This document shows positions 1 through 6,599 of a DNA stretch of 64,000 bases, in pieces. The first letter of the stretch is position 1, and every line of letters starts with the position of its first letter. The notes under the pieces are model-generated. The model was not told where the DNA came from, ran no database searches, and saw nothing but the letters and a program-made list of their open reading frames with translations. The stretch lies in assembly GCF_000424465.1 (NCBI RefSeq), contig NZ_AUJY01000001.1, forward strand, positions 227,588 through 291,587, given 5' to 3'. The stretch is from Butyrivibrio hungatei NK4A153 (GTDB lineage Bacteria; Bacillota; Clostridia; Lachnospirales; Lachnospiraceae). The translations under genes and the position numbers were made by a program.

Positions 1-932
1 ATAGACAAGAGCTTGATAATAAAGCAAGGGGATACGGCTTTAACAGGGATACTTTTGAGAAAGTGGTCAGGCTTAAACAAATACTTACATTTATTAACAC
101 AGATGAGTACCTAAAGGAGCATTTGCTCTTGAAAGGCGGTACAGCAATCAATCTTACTGTGTTTGATTTGCCAAGGCTGTCAGTGGATATTGATCTTGAT
201 TTTGTTCCCAATATGTCTCGTGAGGGGACCGCTGATTCGAGAGAAATTGTTACTGGTATTATTAAGCGGTACATGGACGAAGAAGGGTATACGCTTTCCG
301 CTGATTCACGTTTTAGCCATAGTCTTGATGCTTTTCACTACAACTATATAAATGCAGCAGGGAATAAAGATATGATTAAGATAGAAATAAACTATTCCCT
401 TAGAGCGCATGTACTTGAGCCTGAGAATCGTGTGATAATAACGGATGCGTTTGGAGACAGGATTTTTATTAAGACAGTTGCTGCTATGGAAATATTTGCA
501 GCTAAAACCAATGCCCTTATGAGCAGAGCTGCAGCGCGAGATTTATATGATTTTTGCAACATGATAGATTATGATACTTTTGCTGATAGAGAGGAACTTT
601 TTAGGAAATGTATCATATTTTATGCAACTATCTCTGCTAAAAATGTAAATAAGACTTTTGATACAAAAGCAATTGATGGCTTGAAATTCATGAGAATACG
701 AGCAGATCTTTTCCCTGTGATTGCTGAGAAATCAAATTTCGATTTGGAAGGCAAGAAGAAACAGGCAAAAGAGTATATCGCAAAACTCATGATTCCGACT
801 GAAAAAGAAACAGAGTATATGGAAAGATTTATACAGAAAGAGTATAGGCCAGAACTACTCTTTGATGATGAAAACATAGTAAGCAGAATCGCCGAGCATC
901 CGATGGCATTATGGAAATGCAGAAAAAGCTAG
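1..932 (+). CDS. AbiEii/AbiGii-type nucleotidyltransferase toxin (5' partial)
   Basis: The reading frame is open to the left window edge, and the extra residues before the GTG at 63 (RQELDNKARGYGFNRDTFEK) match what normally opens this family. I therefore read the gene as cut by the edge and probably missing only a few residues, rather than starting at 63. The LLKGGTAINL stretch is the GG motif of the polymerase-beta-like fold. RLSVDIDLDF supplies the paired metal-binding aspartates. Family members are type IV toxins that transfer nucleotides to RNA, usually tRNA acceptor ends, and are normally paired with an AbiEi antitoxin just upstream, which here would lie outside the window. A conserved non-coding element follows about 100 bp after the stop. 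Confidence 0.85.
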   Translation, partial: RQELDNKARGYGFNRDTFEKVVRLKQILTFINTDEYLKEHLLLKGGTAINLTVFDLPRLSVDIDLDFVPNMSREGTADSREIVTGIIKRYMDEEGYTLSADSRFSHSLDAFHYNYINAAGNKDMIKIEINYSLRAHVLEPENRVIITDAFGDRIFIKTVAAMEIFAAKTNALMSRAAARDLYDFCNMIDYDTFADREELFRKCIIFYATISAKNVNKTFDTKAIDGLKFMRIRADLFPVIAEKSNFDLEGKKKQAKEYIAKLMIPTEKETEYMERFIQKEYRPELLFDDENIVSRIAEHPMALWKCRKS

Positions 933-984
933 TAGTCTTGTTCGCTATTTTTTTCCCCCTCATACCAAACTATGTAAAAAGGGG

Positions 985-1175
985 GTAAACATACCAAGAG
1001 CCTTATTCTCCGCAGTATGTTTAGATTTTATGCAGTAGTACCGCATGTTGAGACGGTATGCTTGCTTACAAAAATATAGTTGACTAGAATATATACCGCA
1101 GGTCATGTAACATGGAGCGGGTTGCTCGTTCTTTTTCTTTTTAAAGTGTTCGGATATGAACACTTTATTTTTTTT
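985..1175 (+). ncRNA. Candidate structured RNA, copy a, with terminator
   Basis: A gene-free stretch. The 16-mer at 1042-1057 is identical to 5993-6008. A TTGCTTAC block (1062-1069; TGCTTAC is shared with 6014-6020) and AGTTGACTAGAATA (1078-1091; 13 of 14 identical to 6035-6048) follow in the same order in both copies. CATGTT (1044-1049) can pair with AACATG (1109-1114), closing the block. A plus-strand intrinsic terminator follows: AAAGTGTTC (1143-1151), 6-nt loop, GAACACTTT (1158-1166), then A and eight T. It overlaps the 3' end of the minus-strand XRE gene. The 5' end is uncertain and no known RNA family could be assigned. Confidence 0.5.
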
Positions 1176-1518
1176 GTTTGGAATTAAGCTTTTGAGCATA
1201 AGCCAATAAATGTTTCTGTGTTGCAGAATTGTAAGTTGAAAGGGTTTTTATTAGTTCAAATAATTCAGGAGCTTCTTTTTTACTAATCATGATAAAATCA
1301 GGTTTCATGTCTTCAGATTCACCTGTTAAATAAGCTACGGAAGTACCTAAAACTCTGGCTATTACTTCGACAGTCTGAGGCGAAGGTGTTCTGTCACCAT
1401 ATTCGTATCTGCAATATCCAATCTTAGAAAGATTCAGTCTTCTGGCAGCTTCTGCCATAGATATTCCAAGGCTTTCTCTTGCTGATTTTAATCGTTCAGG
1501 TATAAGTTGATTTGTCAT
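1165..1518 (-). CDS. XRE-family helix-turn-helix regulator
   Basis: A 117-residue cytoplasmic DNA-binding protein. Residues about 6-65 form a Cro/CI-type HTH, with SMAEAARRLNLSKIGYCRYEYG as helix, turn and recognition helix, followed by RTPSPQTVEVIARVLGTSVAYLTG, typical of the domain's end. The C-terminal ~50 residues are helical, with no recognised ligand or peptidase domain. It is preceded by AAGAGGA and faces a small divergent gene at 1643. A palindromic site lies between them, so autoregulation is likely (inference). Targets are unknown. Its position among toxin-antitoxin modules suggests an island regulator or an orphan antitoxin-like protein. Confidence 0.85.
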   Translation of the reverse strand: MTNQLIPERLKSARESLGISMAEAARRLNLSKIGYCRYEYGDRTPSPQTVEVIARVLGTSVAYLTGESEDMKPDFIMISKKEAPELFELIKTLSTYNSATQKHLLAYAQKLNSKQKK

Positions 1519-1550
1519 ATTTGTATCCTCTTAGTTATTGACGGTAACCG

Positions 1551-1580
1551 ATGGATAATATACAATAGTATCCATTGGAT
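1551..1580. promoter_or_regulatory. Palindromic operator between xre gene and divergent small gene
   Basis: Two overlapping symmetric elements: ATGGATA (1551-1557) mirrored by TATCCAT (1569-1575), and the perfect palindrome ATCCATTGGAT (1570-1580). The position, upstream of both divergent genes, fits an XRE-family operator. That the neighbouring regulator binds it is inference. Confidence 0.5.
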
Positions 1581-1642
1581 AGTATAACGTATCTTGTTAT
1601 GTTAGGCAAATTTTCTGTGTCCCATAGAGCTGGGAGGAACTG

Positions 1643-1834
1643 ATGCGAAAAATAGAGCTTTTTAAGACTAGAGTAGTATTGTGCTGTCATGTACCAGGAA
1701 TTGATTTTTATATATCACAAACAGAAGTAATAAAGCTTCTTAATCTAAATATGTATAGAGATGTGATTTTGATTGAGGGTGACATACCTTTTGATAGCAT
1801 AAAACATGTTACTGATAGTGAATTTGATAACTAA
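1643..1834 (+). CDS. Small hypothetical protein
   Basis: A 63-residue protein (begins MRKIELFKTR). GGGAGG sits 5 nt before the ATG, and a short inverted repeat (TCCCA 1620-1624, TGGGA 1631-1635) overlaps that ribosome binding site. There are no transmembrane segments and no family that I recognise. It is divergent from the XRE gene and shares the palindromic intergenic site. A partner or target of that regulator is possible, but no function is claimed. Confidence 0.5.
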   Translation: MRKIELFKTRVVLCCHVPGIDFYISQTEVIKLLNLNMYRDVILIEGDIPFDSIKHVTDSEFDN

Positions 1835-1900
1835 AGAAGCTGCTTAATATTTTTATTATAATTTTAAAACATGGTCTTAATAGAGTATATGTGCATTTAA

Positions 1901-1928
1901 TTGACTTTTGAGATGCTGATGCTATAAT
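1901..1928 (+). promoter_or_regulatory. Strong promoter of type III antitoxin RNA
   Basis: TTGACT (1901-1906) and a perfect TATAAT (1923-1928) separated by 16 bp. The predicted start falls at about 1935-1937, immediately before the first antitoxin repeat, as expected for ToxI-type loci. Confidence 0.8.
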
Positions 1929-1935
1929 ACAATTA

Positions 1936-2050
1936 ATCGGGAGAGCTCCTGCCATATAAGTGGAGAAGTTTAAACTCGGGTGAGTCCCTACCATATAAGT
2001 GGGAAAGCTTAAACTCTAAGAGGACTGTTGTTGCAGTCCTCTTATTTTTG
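1936..2050 (+). ncRNA. Type III antitoxin RNA (ToxI-like), two 39-nt repeats
   Basis: Two adjoining 39-nt repeats, 1938-1976 and 1977-2015, agree at 32 of 39 positions. Two of the differences in each stem arm compensate: repeat 1 has CTCC (1946-1949) facing GGAG (1962-1965), and repeat 2 has TCCC (1985-1988) facing GGGA (2001-2004). Both close around the same CCATATAAGT core. In known type III systems such repeats are cut out by the toxin, fold as pseudoknots and hold the toxin in an RNA-protein assembly. Here the toxin gene lies directly downstream. The repeat sequence itself is not one I recognise. Confidence 0.85.
2018..2050 (+). terminator. Intrinsic terminator between antitoxin RNA and toxin gene
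   Basis: A perfect 10-bp stem (2018-2027 with 2034-2043) around a TTGTTG loop, followed by ATTTTT. This is the usual leaky terminator that sets antitoxin RNA in excess over toxin mRNA. Confidence 0.9.
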
Positions 2051-2059
2051 TGAGGTAAT

Positions 2060-2599
2060 ATGGACAATTTTAAGATTTATAGTGTGACGGATGAGTATAT
2101 AGATTATTTGAGAATAATAGAACCAAACGTATATTCAAATAAAGTGGAGAATAGGATTCATACAAGAAAATATATAGGAACAGTTCTAGAGATGAATGGT
2201 TATAAGTATTTTGTGCCAATGTCATCGCCAAAGGATACTGATTATCAGATGGCTGGTGGAAATAGGGTAATAAGGAAGAGCATTGTTCCGATAATCCGTA
2301 TGATTGAAAAGAATAATGGTGTCAGGGAATTAAAGGGGACTTTAAGGATTAGTCATATGATTCCTGTTCCTGAGAGTGAACTAATTTTGTATGACCTTGA
2401 AAATGAAGAAGATAAGGATTATAAGGCACTAGTTCAGGCTGAAGCAATATTTATACGTAAGAATGCTTCAAAAATTACTAATAATGCAAGACTTTTGTAT
2501 AAACAAAAAGCTGCTAATGAAGAAGTTGGCTACGTTAAAACTGCTTTGGATTTTAAAAAGCTGGAAGAGATATGTAAAGATTATGAAAAGAATTTATGA
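2060..2599 (+). CDS. toxN: Type III toxin-antitoxin endoribonuclease, ToxN/AbiQ family
   Basis: A 179-residue protein with the family layout: an N-terminal FKIYSVTDEYIDYLRIIEPNVY (compare the FYTIS..YI.YL opening of ToxN), then RKYIGTVLEMNGYKYFVPMSSPK, then LRISHMIPVPESELILYDL, and a helical tail. The basic SSPK segment matches the region holding nuclease residues in ToxN. ToxN and AbiQ cleave A-rich RNA, including their own antitoxin transcript, and cause abortive infection by phage. The ATG follows GAGGTAAT, 10 bp after the antitoxin terminator. About 180 residues is normal for the family. Together with the repeats upstream, the locus looks complete and intact. Confidence 0.9.
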   Translation: MDNFKIYSVTDEYIDYLRIIEPNVYSNKVENRIHTRKYIGTVLEMNGYKYFVPMSSPKDTDYQMAGGNRVIRKSIVPIIRMIEKNNGVRELKGTLRISHMIPVPESELILYDLENEEDKDYKALVQAEAIFIRKNASKITNNARLLYKQKAANEEVGYVKTALDFKKLEEICKDYEKNL

Positions 2600-2795
2600 G
2601 AGGAATGTTGATGCTTTCAGAAAAGAAATGTATACGCAGGTTGTAGGGCATACTCCTGTTGATAAGATATATGAGGAAAATGGATTCATCTCGACAGATG
2701 TGTTTTCTACTTATCGGGACGGAAGGCAAATTGGCGAATCTGCGATGGTAGTGATTGATTCGGTATCGAGGGAGTTTGAGAAGATAGAAGTGTAA
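2593..2795 (+). pseudogene. Metallophosphoesterase C-terminal fragment
   Basis: In the frame overlapping and following the toxin's end, an open stretch reads EMYTQVVGHTPVDKIYEENG and continues with a TDVFSTYRDG segment to a stop at 2795. VVGHTPV is the conserved histidine motif near the C-terminus of calcineurin-like serine/threonine phosphatases, and the rest matches the family's final strand. The N-terminal two thirds, with the first metal-binding motifs, are absent and no start with a ribosome binding site precedes it. I read it as a truncated remnant left behind where the toxin locus now sits. Confidence 0.65.
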
Positions 2796-2805
2796 AGGGG
2801 CGCCA

Positions 2806-2982
2806 ATGATATATTTTACAAGTGATTTACATCTGGGGCATAAAGGCATCATAACCATGCAGAACAGGAACGAAGGTGTGCTCAGGTATGATGTCGGAGT
2901 GGATGCAAATAACTTTTATCCTGTGTCGGTGAAACAGATTATTGAGTTCTTTGGCAGTTGTTCGGAAATTCCGAATAACTGA
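2806..2982 (+). pseudogene. Metallophosphoesterase with large internal deletion
   Basis: A 58-codon frame preceded by AAAGGGG. It begins MIYFTSDLHLGHKGIITMQN, the standard start of a calcineurin-like phosphoesterase (D-x-H metal motif), then jumps within a few residues to RYDVGVDANNFYPVSVKQII, the standard end of the same family. The middle, including the GD, GNHD and GH metal motifs of a normal ~165-residue enzyme, is missing in frame. The product could still be translated but cannot be a working phosphoesterase. The junction lies near residues 20-24. Confidence 0.75.
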
Positions 2983-3037
2983 ATTGAAGTATGTTTTTTC
3001 TATTATTGTCACGATTTTTATGTAATAAACGTGATAA

Positions 3038-3126
3038 TTCGTCAGATAAACTATACAATATATCTGACGAAAATAGTGAGAAATCTTGCAAATTCGTCAG
3101 ATAAACTATATAATTTATCTGACGAA
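3038..3126. promoter_or_regulatory. Promoter and duplicated palindromic operators of abiEi-abiEii
   Basis: Two almost identical palindromes: TTCGTCAGATA (3038-3048) with TATCTGACGAA (3061-3071), and the same arms at 3093-3103 and 3116-3126. The second encloses TATAAT (3109-3114), which lies 17 bp after TTGCAA (3086-3091). A regulator bound there would cover the promoter. AbiEi antitoxins are known to repress their own operons through inverted repeats, so AbiEi is the obvious candidate. AAAGGA (3125-3130) is the abiEi ribosome binding site. Confidence 0.85.
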
Positions 3127-3137
3127 AGGAATGTAAG

Positions 3138-3743
3138 ATGAGAGAAAAATATCAGATTGAAATAGAAAAAAGAATAGAGAATTCCGGCTTTGGCTATGCT
3201 TTTTCGGCTATAGATTTTATTGATATTGCTGGAACAGATCCTACCAACAAGGCATTATCGAGGCTTGGTGAATCTGGAACAATCAGGCGGGTCATAAAGG
3301 GAATATATGACAAGCCGTCTTACAGTAAGTTATTAGGAGAGTATAGTGCTCCTAATATTGAGAAAGTAGCAGAAGCTATTGCCAGAAAATATAACTGGAC
3401 TATTGCTCCTTCAGGAGAGACGGCTTTAAATTATCTGCATTTATCTACACAGGTACCTAATACCTGGAGTTATATAAGTGATGGCCCATATCGTAAATAT
3501 GAAATCGGTTCGTATCAGGTTGAGTTTAAGCATTGTGCCAATAAGGAAATATCTGGTAAAAGTTTCATTACGATAGCTGTCATTCAGGCAATTAAGTATA
3601 TAGGTAAAGATAAAATACAGCAGGAAGATATAGAAAGATTATCAAATGTGCTGTCGAAGGCGGATAAGGAAACTATACTTTGTGAGGCAATAACAACGAC
3701 AGCGTGGATATATAAAGTAATAAAGGAGATATGTATTAGGTGA
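3138..3743 (+). CDS. abiEi: Type IV antitoxin, AbiEi family (DUF6088-like)
   Basis: A 201-residue protein with an N-terminal winged helix: GYAFSAIDFIDIAGTDPTNKALSRLGESGTIRRVIKGIYDK, where the wing ends in the typical GIYDKP. A C-terminal domain follows, with the PSGETALNYLHLSTQVP motif of this family. AbiEi proteins repress their own operon and neutralise the nucleotidyltransferase encoded next to them without forming a stable complex. The ATG is 7 nt after AAAGGA. The stop overlaps the start of the toxin gene by 4 bp, so translation is probably coupled. Confidence 0.88.
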   Translation: MREKYQIEIEKRIENSGFGYAFSAIDFIDIAGTDPTNKALSRLGESGTIRRVIKGIYDKPSYSKLLGEYSAPNIEKVAEAIARKYNWTIAPSGETALNYLHLSTQVPNTWSYISDGPYRKYEIGSYQVEFKHCANKEISGKSFITIAVIQAIKYIGKDKIQQEDIERLSNVLSKADKETILCEAITTTAWIYKVIKEICIR

Positions 3744-4735
3744 GAAATGTAGCATTACTCAGTAAAGAGGACAGGGAGGTCCTTTTTTCTCGTACAGCAG
3801 AGAAAATGAAAATGCATCCTTCTATTGTTGAAAAGGATTTTTGGGTGTGTTTTATGCTGGATCATTTATTTCATGATTGCATTTATAAGGATGCATTTGT
3901 ATTTAAGGGAGGGACAAGCCTTTCAAAGTCCTACCATGTTATAGAGCGATTTTCCGAAGATATCGACCTGATATTGGATTGGAGAAAACTGACAGACAAT
4001 ACTAATCCTTGGGATGAGAGATCAAAGACAAAACAGGCCCAGTATAACAAGGAAATAAATGCTCATGCGGCTTTATTCTATAGTGAAGAACTGGTTCCAA
4101 CTTTAAATAAAGAATTAGCATTAAAACTTGGCAAGGGAGATTGGATGAAAGTTGATGCCAATGATCCTATGGTTGTGAATTTTAAATATCCAAGAGATTT
4201 TTCTATGGATTATTTAGTGCCTGTAGTCAGGTTAGAGATCGGTCCACTGGCTGAATGGATGCCATCTCATGTAACCGAAGTTGAGCCTTTTGTAGCAACA
4301 GAGTATCCGAATGCTTTTGAACAGAAAACAACAGATATTCTGACAATAGATGTTGAGAGAACCTTCTGGGAGAAACTTACAATACTTCATAAGATGGCTA
4401 ATTTTCCGCAAGGAAAGGTTCTGCCTAGAAGATATGCAAGGCACTTATATGATGTTTATAGTATGGCAAATAGCTGGATGAAAGAATCTGCATTTGCTCG
4501 TAAGGAATTACTGCAGAAAGACGTTGTATTCAAGCAGAAGTTTTATTATGCCAAGAGTGCGCATTATGAAACAGCGACACTCAAAGAAATTAAGCTGATT
4601 CCTGCGGATTATATTATGGAAGAAGTAAGAGCGGATTATTCAGCTATGAAGAATATGATTTATGGTGCCTATCCTGATTTCGATAGTATATTGAACTTCC
4701 TTAATGAATTGGAAGATGAGATTCATAACCTGTAG
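3740..4735 (+). CDS. abiEii: Type IV toxin, AbiEii family nucleotidyltransferase
   Basis: A 331-residue protein. VEKDFWVCFMLDHLF opens the domain, FVFKGGTSLSKSYHVIERFS is the GG motif with its serine, and EDIDLILDW carries the metal-binding aspartates. An ERTFWEKLTILH segment near residue 210 and the YARHLYDVY segment contain further conserved catalytic residues of the family. The start is the GTG inside GTGA, overlapping abiEi by 4 bp. Family enzymes add nucleotides to RNA and block growth. The protein is full length, and with the operators and antitoxin upstream the module looks functional. Confidence 0.9.
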   Translation: MRNVALLSKEDREVLFSRTAEKMKMHPSIVEKDFWVCFMLDHLFHDCIYKDAFVFKGGTSLSKSYHVIERFSEDIDLILDWRKLTDNTNPWDERSKTKQAQYNKEINAHAALFYSEELVPTLNKELALKLGKGDWMKVDANDPMVVNFKYPRDFSMDYLVPVVRLEIGPLAEWMPSHVTEVEPFVATEYPNAFEQKTTDILTIDVERTFWEKLTILHKMANFPQGKVLPRRYARHLYDVYSMANSWMKESAFARKELLQKDVVFKQKFYYAKSAHYETATLKEIKLIPADYIMEEVRADYSAMKNMIYGAYPDFDSILNFLNELEDEIHNL

Positions 4736-4753
4736 GATTGGAGACTCATTACT

Positions 4754-4963
4754 ATGACTGATACTAATGGCGATTTTGTAGAAGAAATCCGTTCAGAACT
4801 CATCAAAGAGGGATATTCTGGACAGGAACTGCAAAAAGAATTTAAGAGCAGACAGGCGAAAGTAAAGCCTGCAGTTGAGAAAATGCTGGATGATGCTCAC
4901 AAGATGGCAACTGGGGAGGCTAAATCAATGGCTTACGAGGATGTCTTTGGCGAGAATGAATGA
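4754..4963 (+). CDS. Small acidic hypothetical protein
   Basis: A 69-residue acidic, helical protein: EEIRSELIKEGYSGQELQKE, then FKSRQAKVKPAVEKMLDDA. The first stretch is reminiscent of the C-terminal tail found on some small antitoxin-like proteins in related bacteria, but the DNA-binding part is absent and the resemblance is from memory. GGAG stands 11 nt before the ATG. It starts 18 bp after the abiEii stop on the same strand, so it may belong to that operon. Confidence 0.6.
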   Translation: MTDTNGDFVEEIRSELIKEGYSGQELQKEFKSRQAKVKPAVEKMLDDAHKMATGEAKSMAYEDVFGENE

Positions 4964-5148
4964 TTAGTGGCAAGACTCATTATTTTCCAAGCAGTAGTTG
5001 AGCGCCTAAAAAATAAGGATAGAAAACCTAAACTCTAATATTTCTAAATATATTTGCCGATAATAAAGATAGCAATGGTATGCGTGTCTTTTCAACGGAA
5101 TGAAATCCAATGAAATGATGCGCATTTTTCTTGAAAGGGAGCAATCTT

Positions 5149-5751
5149 ATGAATGTTGCATTTAATCCGGGGATTAACTATGGAACAATGTATCGTCCTA
5201 ACATTAACAAACCTATAAGAAAAATGGAAGCGCCTACCAGTCTTCCACAAACCAGCTATTATAAGGATCCTATCCCAAGTGTATTCCACAGTAAGGAAGA
5301 TTGTGGCGTAGGAGAGACATATCTTAACTGCGCTCTTTCCGGAAGCGAGGGTGATCCTAATAATTTGCCCTGCAATTTTTATAAGCCGGTTGATTATAAT
5401 GAAGAAGATCCAGTATATATAGCAAGGCTTTATCCATGGGATGGTTCGGAATCTATAGTAAAAGAGATTCATCTTAAGGACGTGGATTTAACACATGCCA
5501 ATGAGATTGAGACTTTTGCTTATGGGATATATCTAAAAGACAAAGGCGAGATAGCAAATCTTAATGATATTTTAACCGCTTACGATCATGCACATGATAA
5601 TGCTTCCGATGGTGCTAAATCTAACCTTGATAAAGTGGATGTTATAAGTGCTATACGAGATTTTATGGAAGCAGGCCTTAATCAAGGTTATTATAATCAG
5701 TATGTAGACTTTTTAGCACTGTTAAATGCTATCGAAAGAAACAACCATTAA
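5149..5751 (+). CDS. Hypothetical protein, island gene
   Basis: A 200-residue protein. I place the start at the ATG at 5149 because AAAGGGAGC lies just before it; the longer frame begins with a TTG at 5131, within that ribosome binding site. The N-terminal ~35 residues are Pro/Asn-rich and probably flexible (NVAFNPGINYGTMYRPNINK). The middle contains three cysteines (CGVG, NCAL, PCNF) and the rest is acidic and helical. There is no signal peptide or membrane segment, and I do not recognise the family. It stands alone between the AbiE module and a long gene-free stretch. Confidence 0.65.
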   Translation: MNVAFNPGINYGTMYRPNINKPIRKMEAPTSLPQTSYYKDPIPSVFHSKEDCGVGETYLNCALSGSEGDPNNLPCNFYKPVDYNEEDPVYIARLYPWDGSESIVKEIHLKDVDLTHANEIETFAYGIYLKDKGEIANLNDILTAYDHAHDNASDGAKSNLDKVDVISAIRDFMEAGLNQGYYNQYVDFLALLNAIERNNH

Positions 5752-5764
5752 CTTTTATAGGTAA

Positions 5765-6126
5765 TAAAATCCCTACGCACTGCATAAACTCTTAATGCAA
5801 ACGCAGACTGGTTCTGGCTTTAGCACATACTGAGGGTTAGAATACATCTGAATGTACAAAGGAAGATGTAGCATATACAGTAAATATCAGAAAAATGTAT
5901 TTACCTAGTATTTTTAACACCCATAATTTCTACGTTTCTCAACGGGGGATACAGTATTAGTCCGTATATGTACATGCAAACATAGATGATTACGCATGTT
6001 GAGACGGTGGTTCTGCTTACTAAGCAGTGAACACAGTTGAATAGAATAACGCAGATGCCTCAACGGTGCGCTTTGCAGCTAACGTTAAAAAGTTTTAGCT
6101 AGTCAAAGCGGACCGTTATTTTTTGA
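5765..6126 (+). ncRNA. Candidate structured non-coding RNA, copy b
   Basis: No coding frame, but many local helices: CCCT (5771-5774) can pair with AGGG (5832-5835); TGCAT/ATGCA, ACATCT/AGATGT and GTAAAT/ATTTAC hairpins follow; CTGCTTA/AAGCAG lies near 6013-6026; and GTTGAG (5998-6003) can close on CTCAAC (6059-6064). The stretch ends in an intrinsic terminator. Its 3' part is shared with the stretch near 1042-1105. Together these point to an RNA of about 360 nt. The 5' end is a guess, and I cannot name the class from memory. Confidence 0.5.
6062..6124 (+). terminator. Intrinsic terminator of candidate RNA b
   Basis: A long imperfect stem, AACGGTGCGCTTTGCAGCTA (6062-6081) with 6096-6117, where AACGGT, CGCTTTG and AGCTA all find complements. 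It is followed by ATTTTTTG and further T-rich sequence. Confidence 0.75.
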
Positions 6127-6403
6127 TTTTTTAAAAGTGTAAAAAATTTTCTGTGTTAGAGTCGAGACGGCGGTCCTATCAATTTTTAAAAGTGAATACA
6201 GTTTAACGATAGTTTTTATATTGCTATTGTTCATTTGCAGCTCCTAGTTTTAAAGTATAATCGAACCTTTCTTTTTGAATTAAGGACGATAATAGCGCAT
6301 TCGTATATAAGGGTAGTACAACCTGACACAAAGAATCCATCAGGAGTAGTGTGTGCCTTTATAGTTAAGGCAACCACGCAATAACGTACCTTCTTTATTG
6401 TTA
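6127..6403 (+). other. Gene-free stretch with degenerate third copy of the RNA motif
   Basis: Positions 6161-6174 (GTCGAGACGGCGGT) and the ACAGTTTAACGATAG downstream look like a worn copy of the motif at 1042 and 5993. CTATC (6176-6180) and GATAG with a T run give another terminator-like hairpin. Further on are a CCTGA/TCAGG hairpin near 6331-6353 and a GCCTT/AAGGC hairpin near 6356-6371. No open frame is supported. Confidence 0.35.
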
Positions 6404-6590
6404 CTTCGTAGCGGTGTTATACTATTGTACGGTGGATATATCATTAAAGAAGAGATAGATATGATTAATGCAAAGCATGGATATAGTGCCTTCTTGAAAA
6501 AATAAGGTAATACCATGAAATTTAAAGGATATATGATAGAACAGAAAGGCTGTCAGTGGATATTGATGAAAAATTAAATCGACTAAGAGG
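6404..6590 (+). pseudogene. Possible AbiEii-type remnant
   Basis: Short frames separated by stops and a frameshift. The clearest piece is the frame near 6545-6583 reading RLSVDIDEKLNRL. It matches the RLSVDID metal motif of the first AbiEii gene in this window, also at the DNA level (GGCTGTCAGTGGATATTGAT in both). Just before it, another frame gives FKGYMIEQ, possibly a worn FKGGT motif. An upstream frame ends NAKHGYSAFLKK at 6505. The nucleotidyltransferase motif is convincing; the rest is tentative. The methyltransferase ribosome binding site follows directly. Confidence 0.45.
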
Positions 6591-6599
6591 AGACCACCT

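Noticed and set aside
163..351. 62-residue plus frame inside the first AbiEii gene
   Set aside because: It is the +1 frame of the conserved RLSVDIDLDF region and has no own start signal.
1938..2015. CRISPR array
   Set aside because: The two 39-nt repeats adjoin without a spacer, pair internally with compensating changes and lie between a promoter and a toxin gene, so they are type III antitoxin repeats.
5765..6126. Assignment to a named large RNA class such as ROOL or raiA
   Set aside because: The size, host type and helix-rich nature are compatible, but I cannot recall diagnostic sequence well enough and no covariance search could be run.
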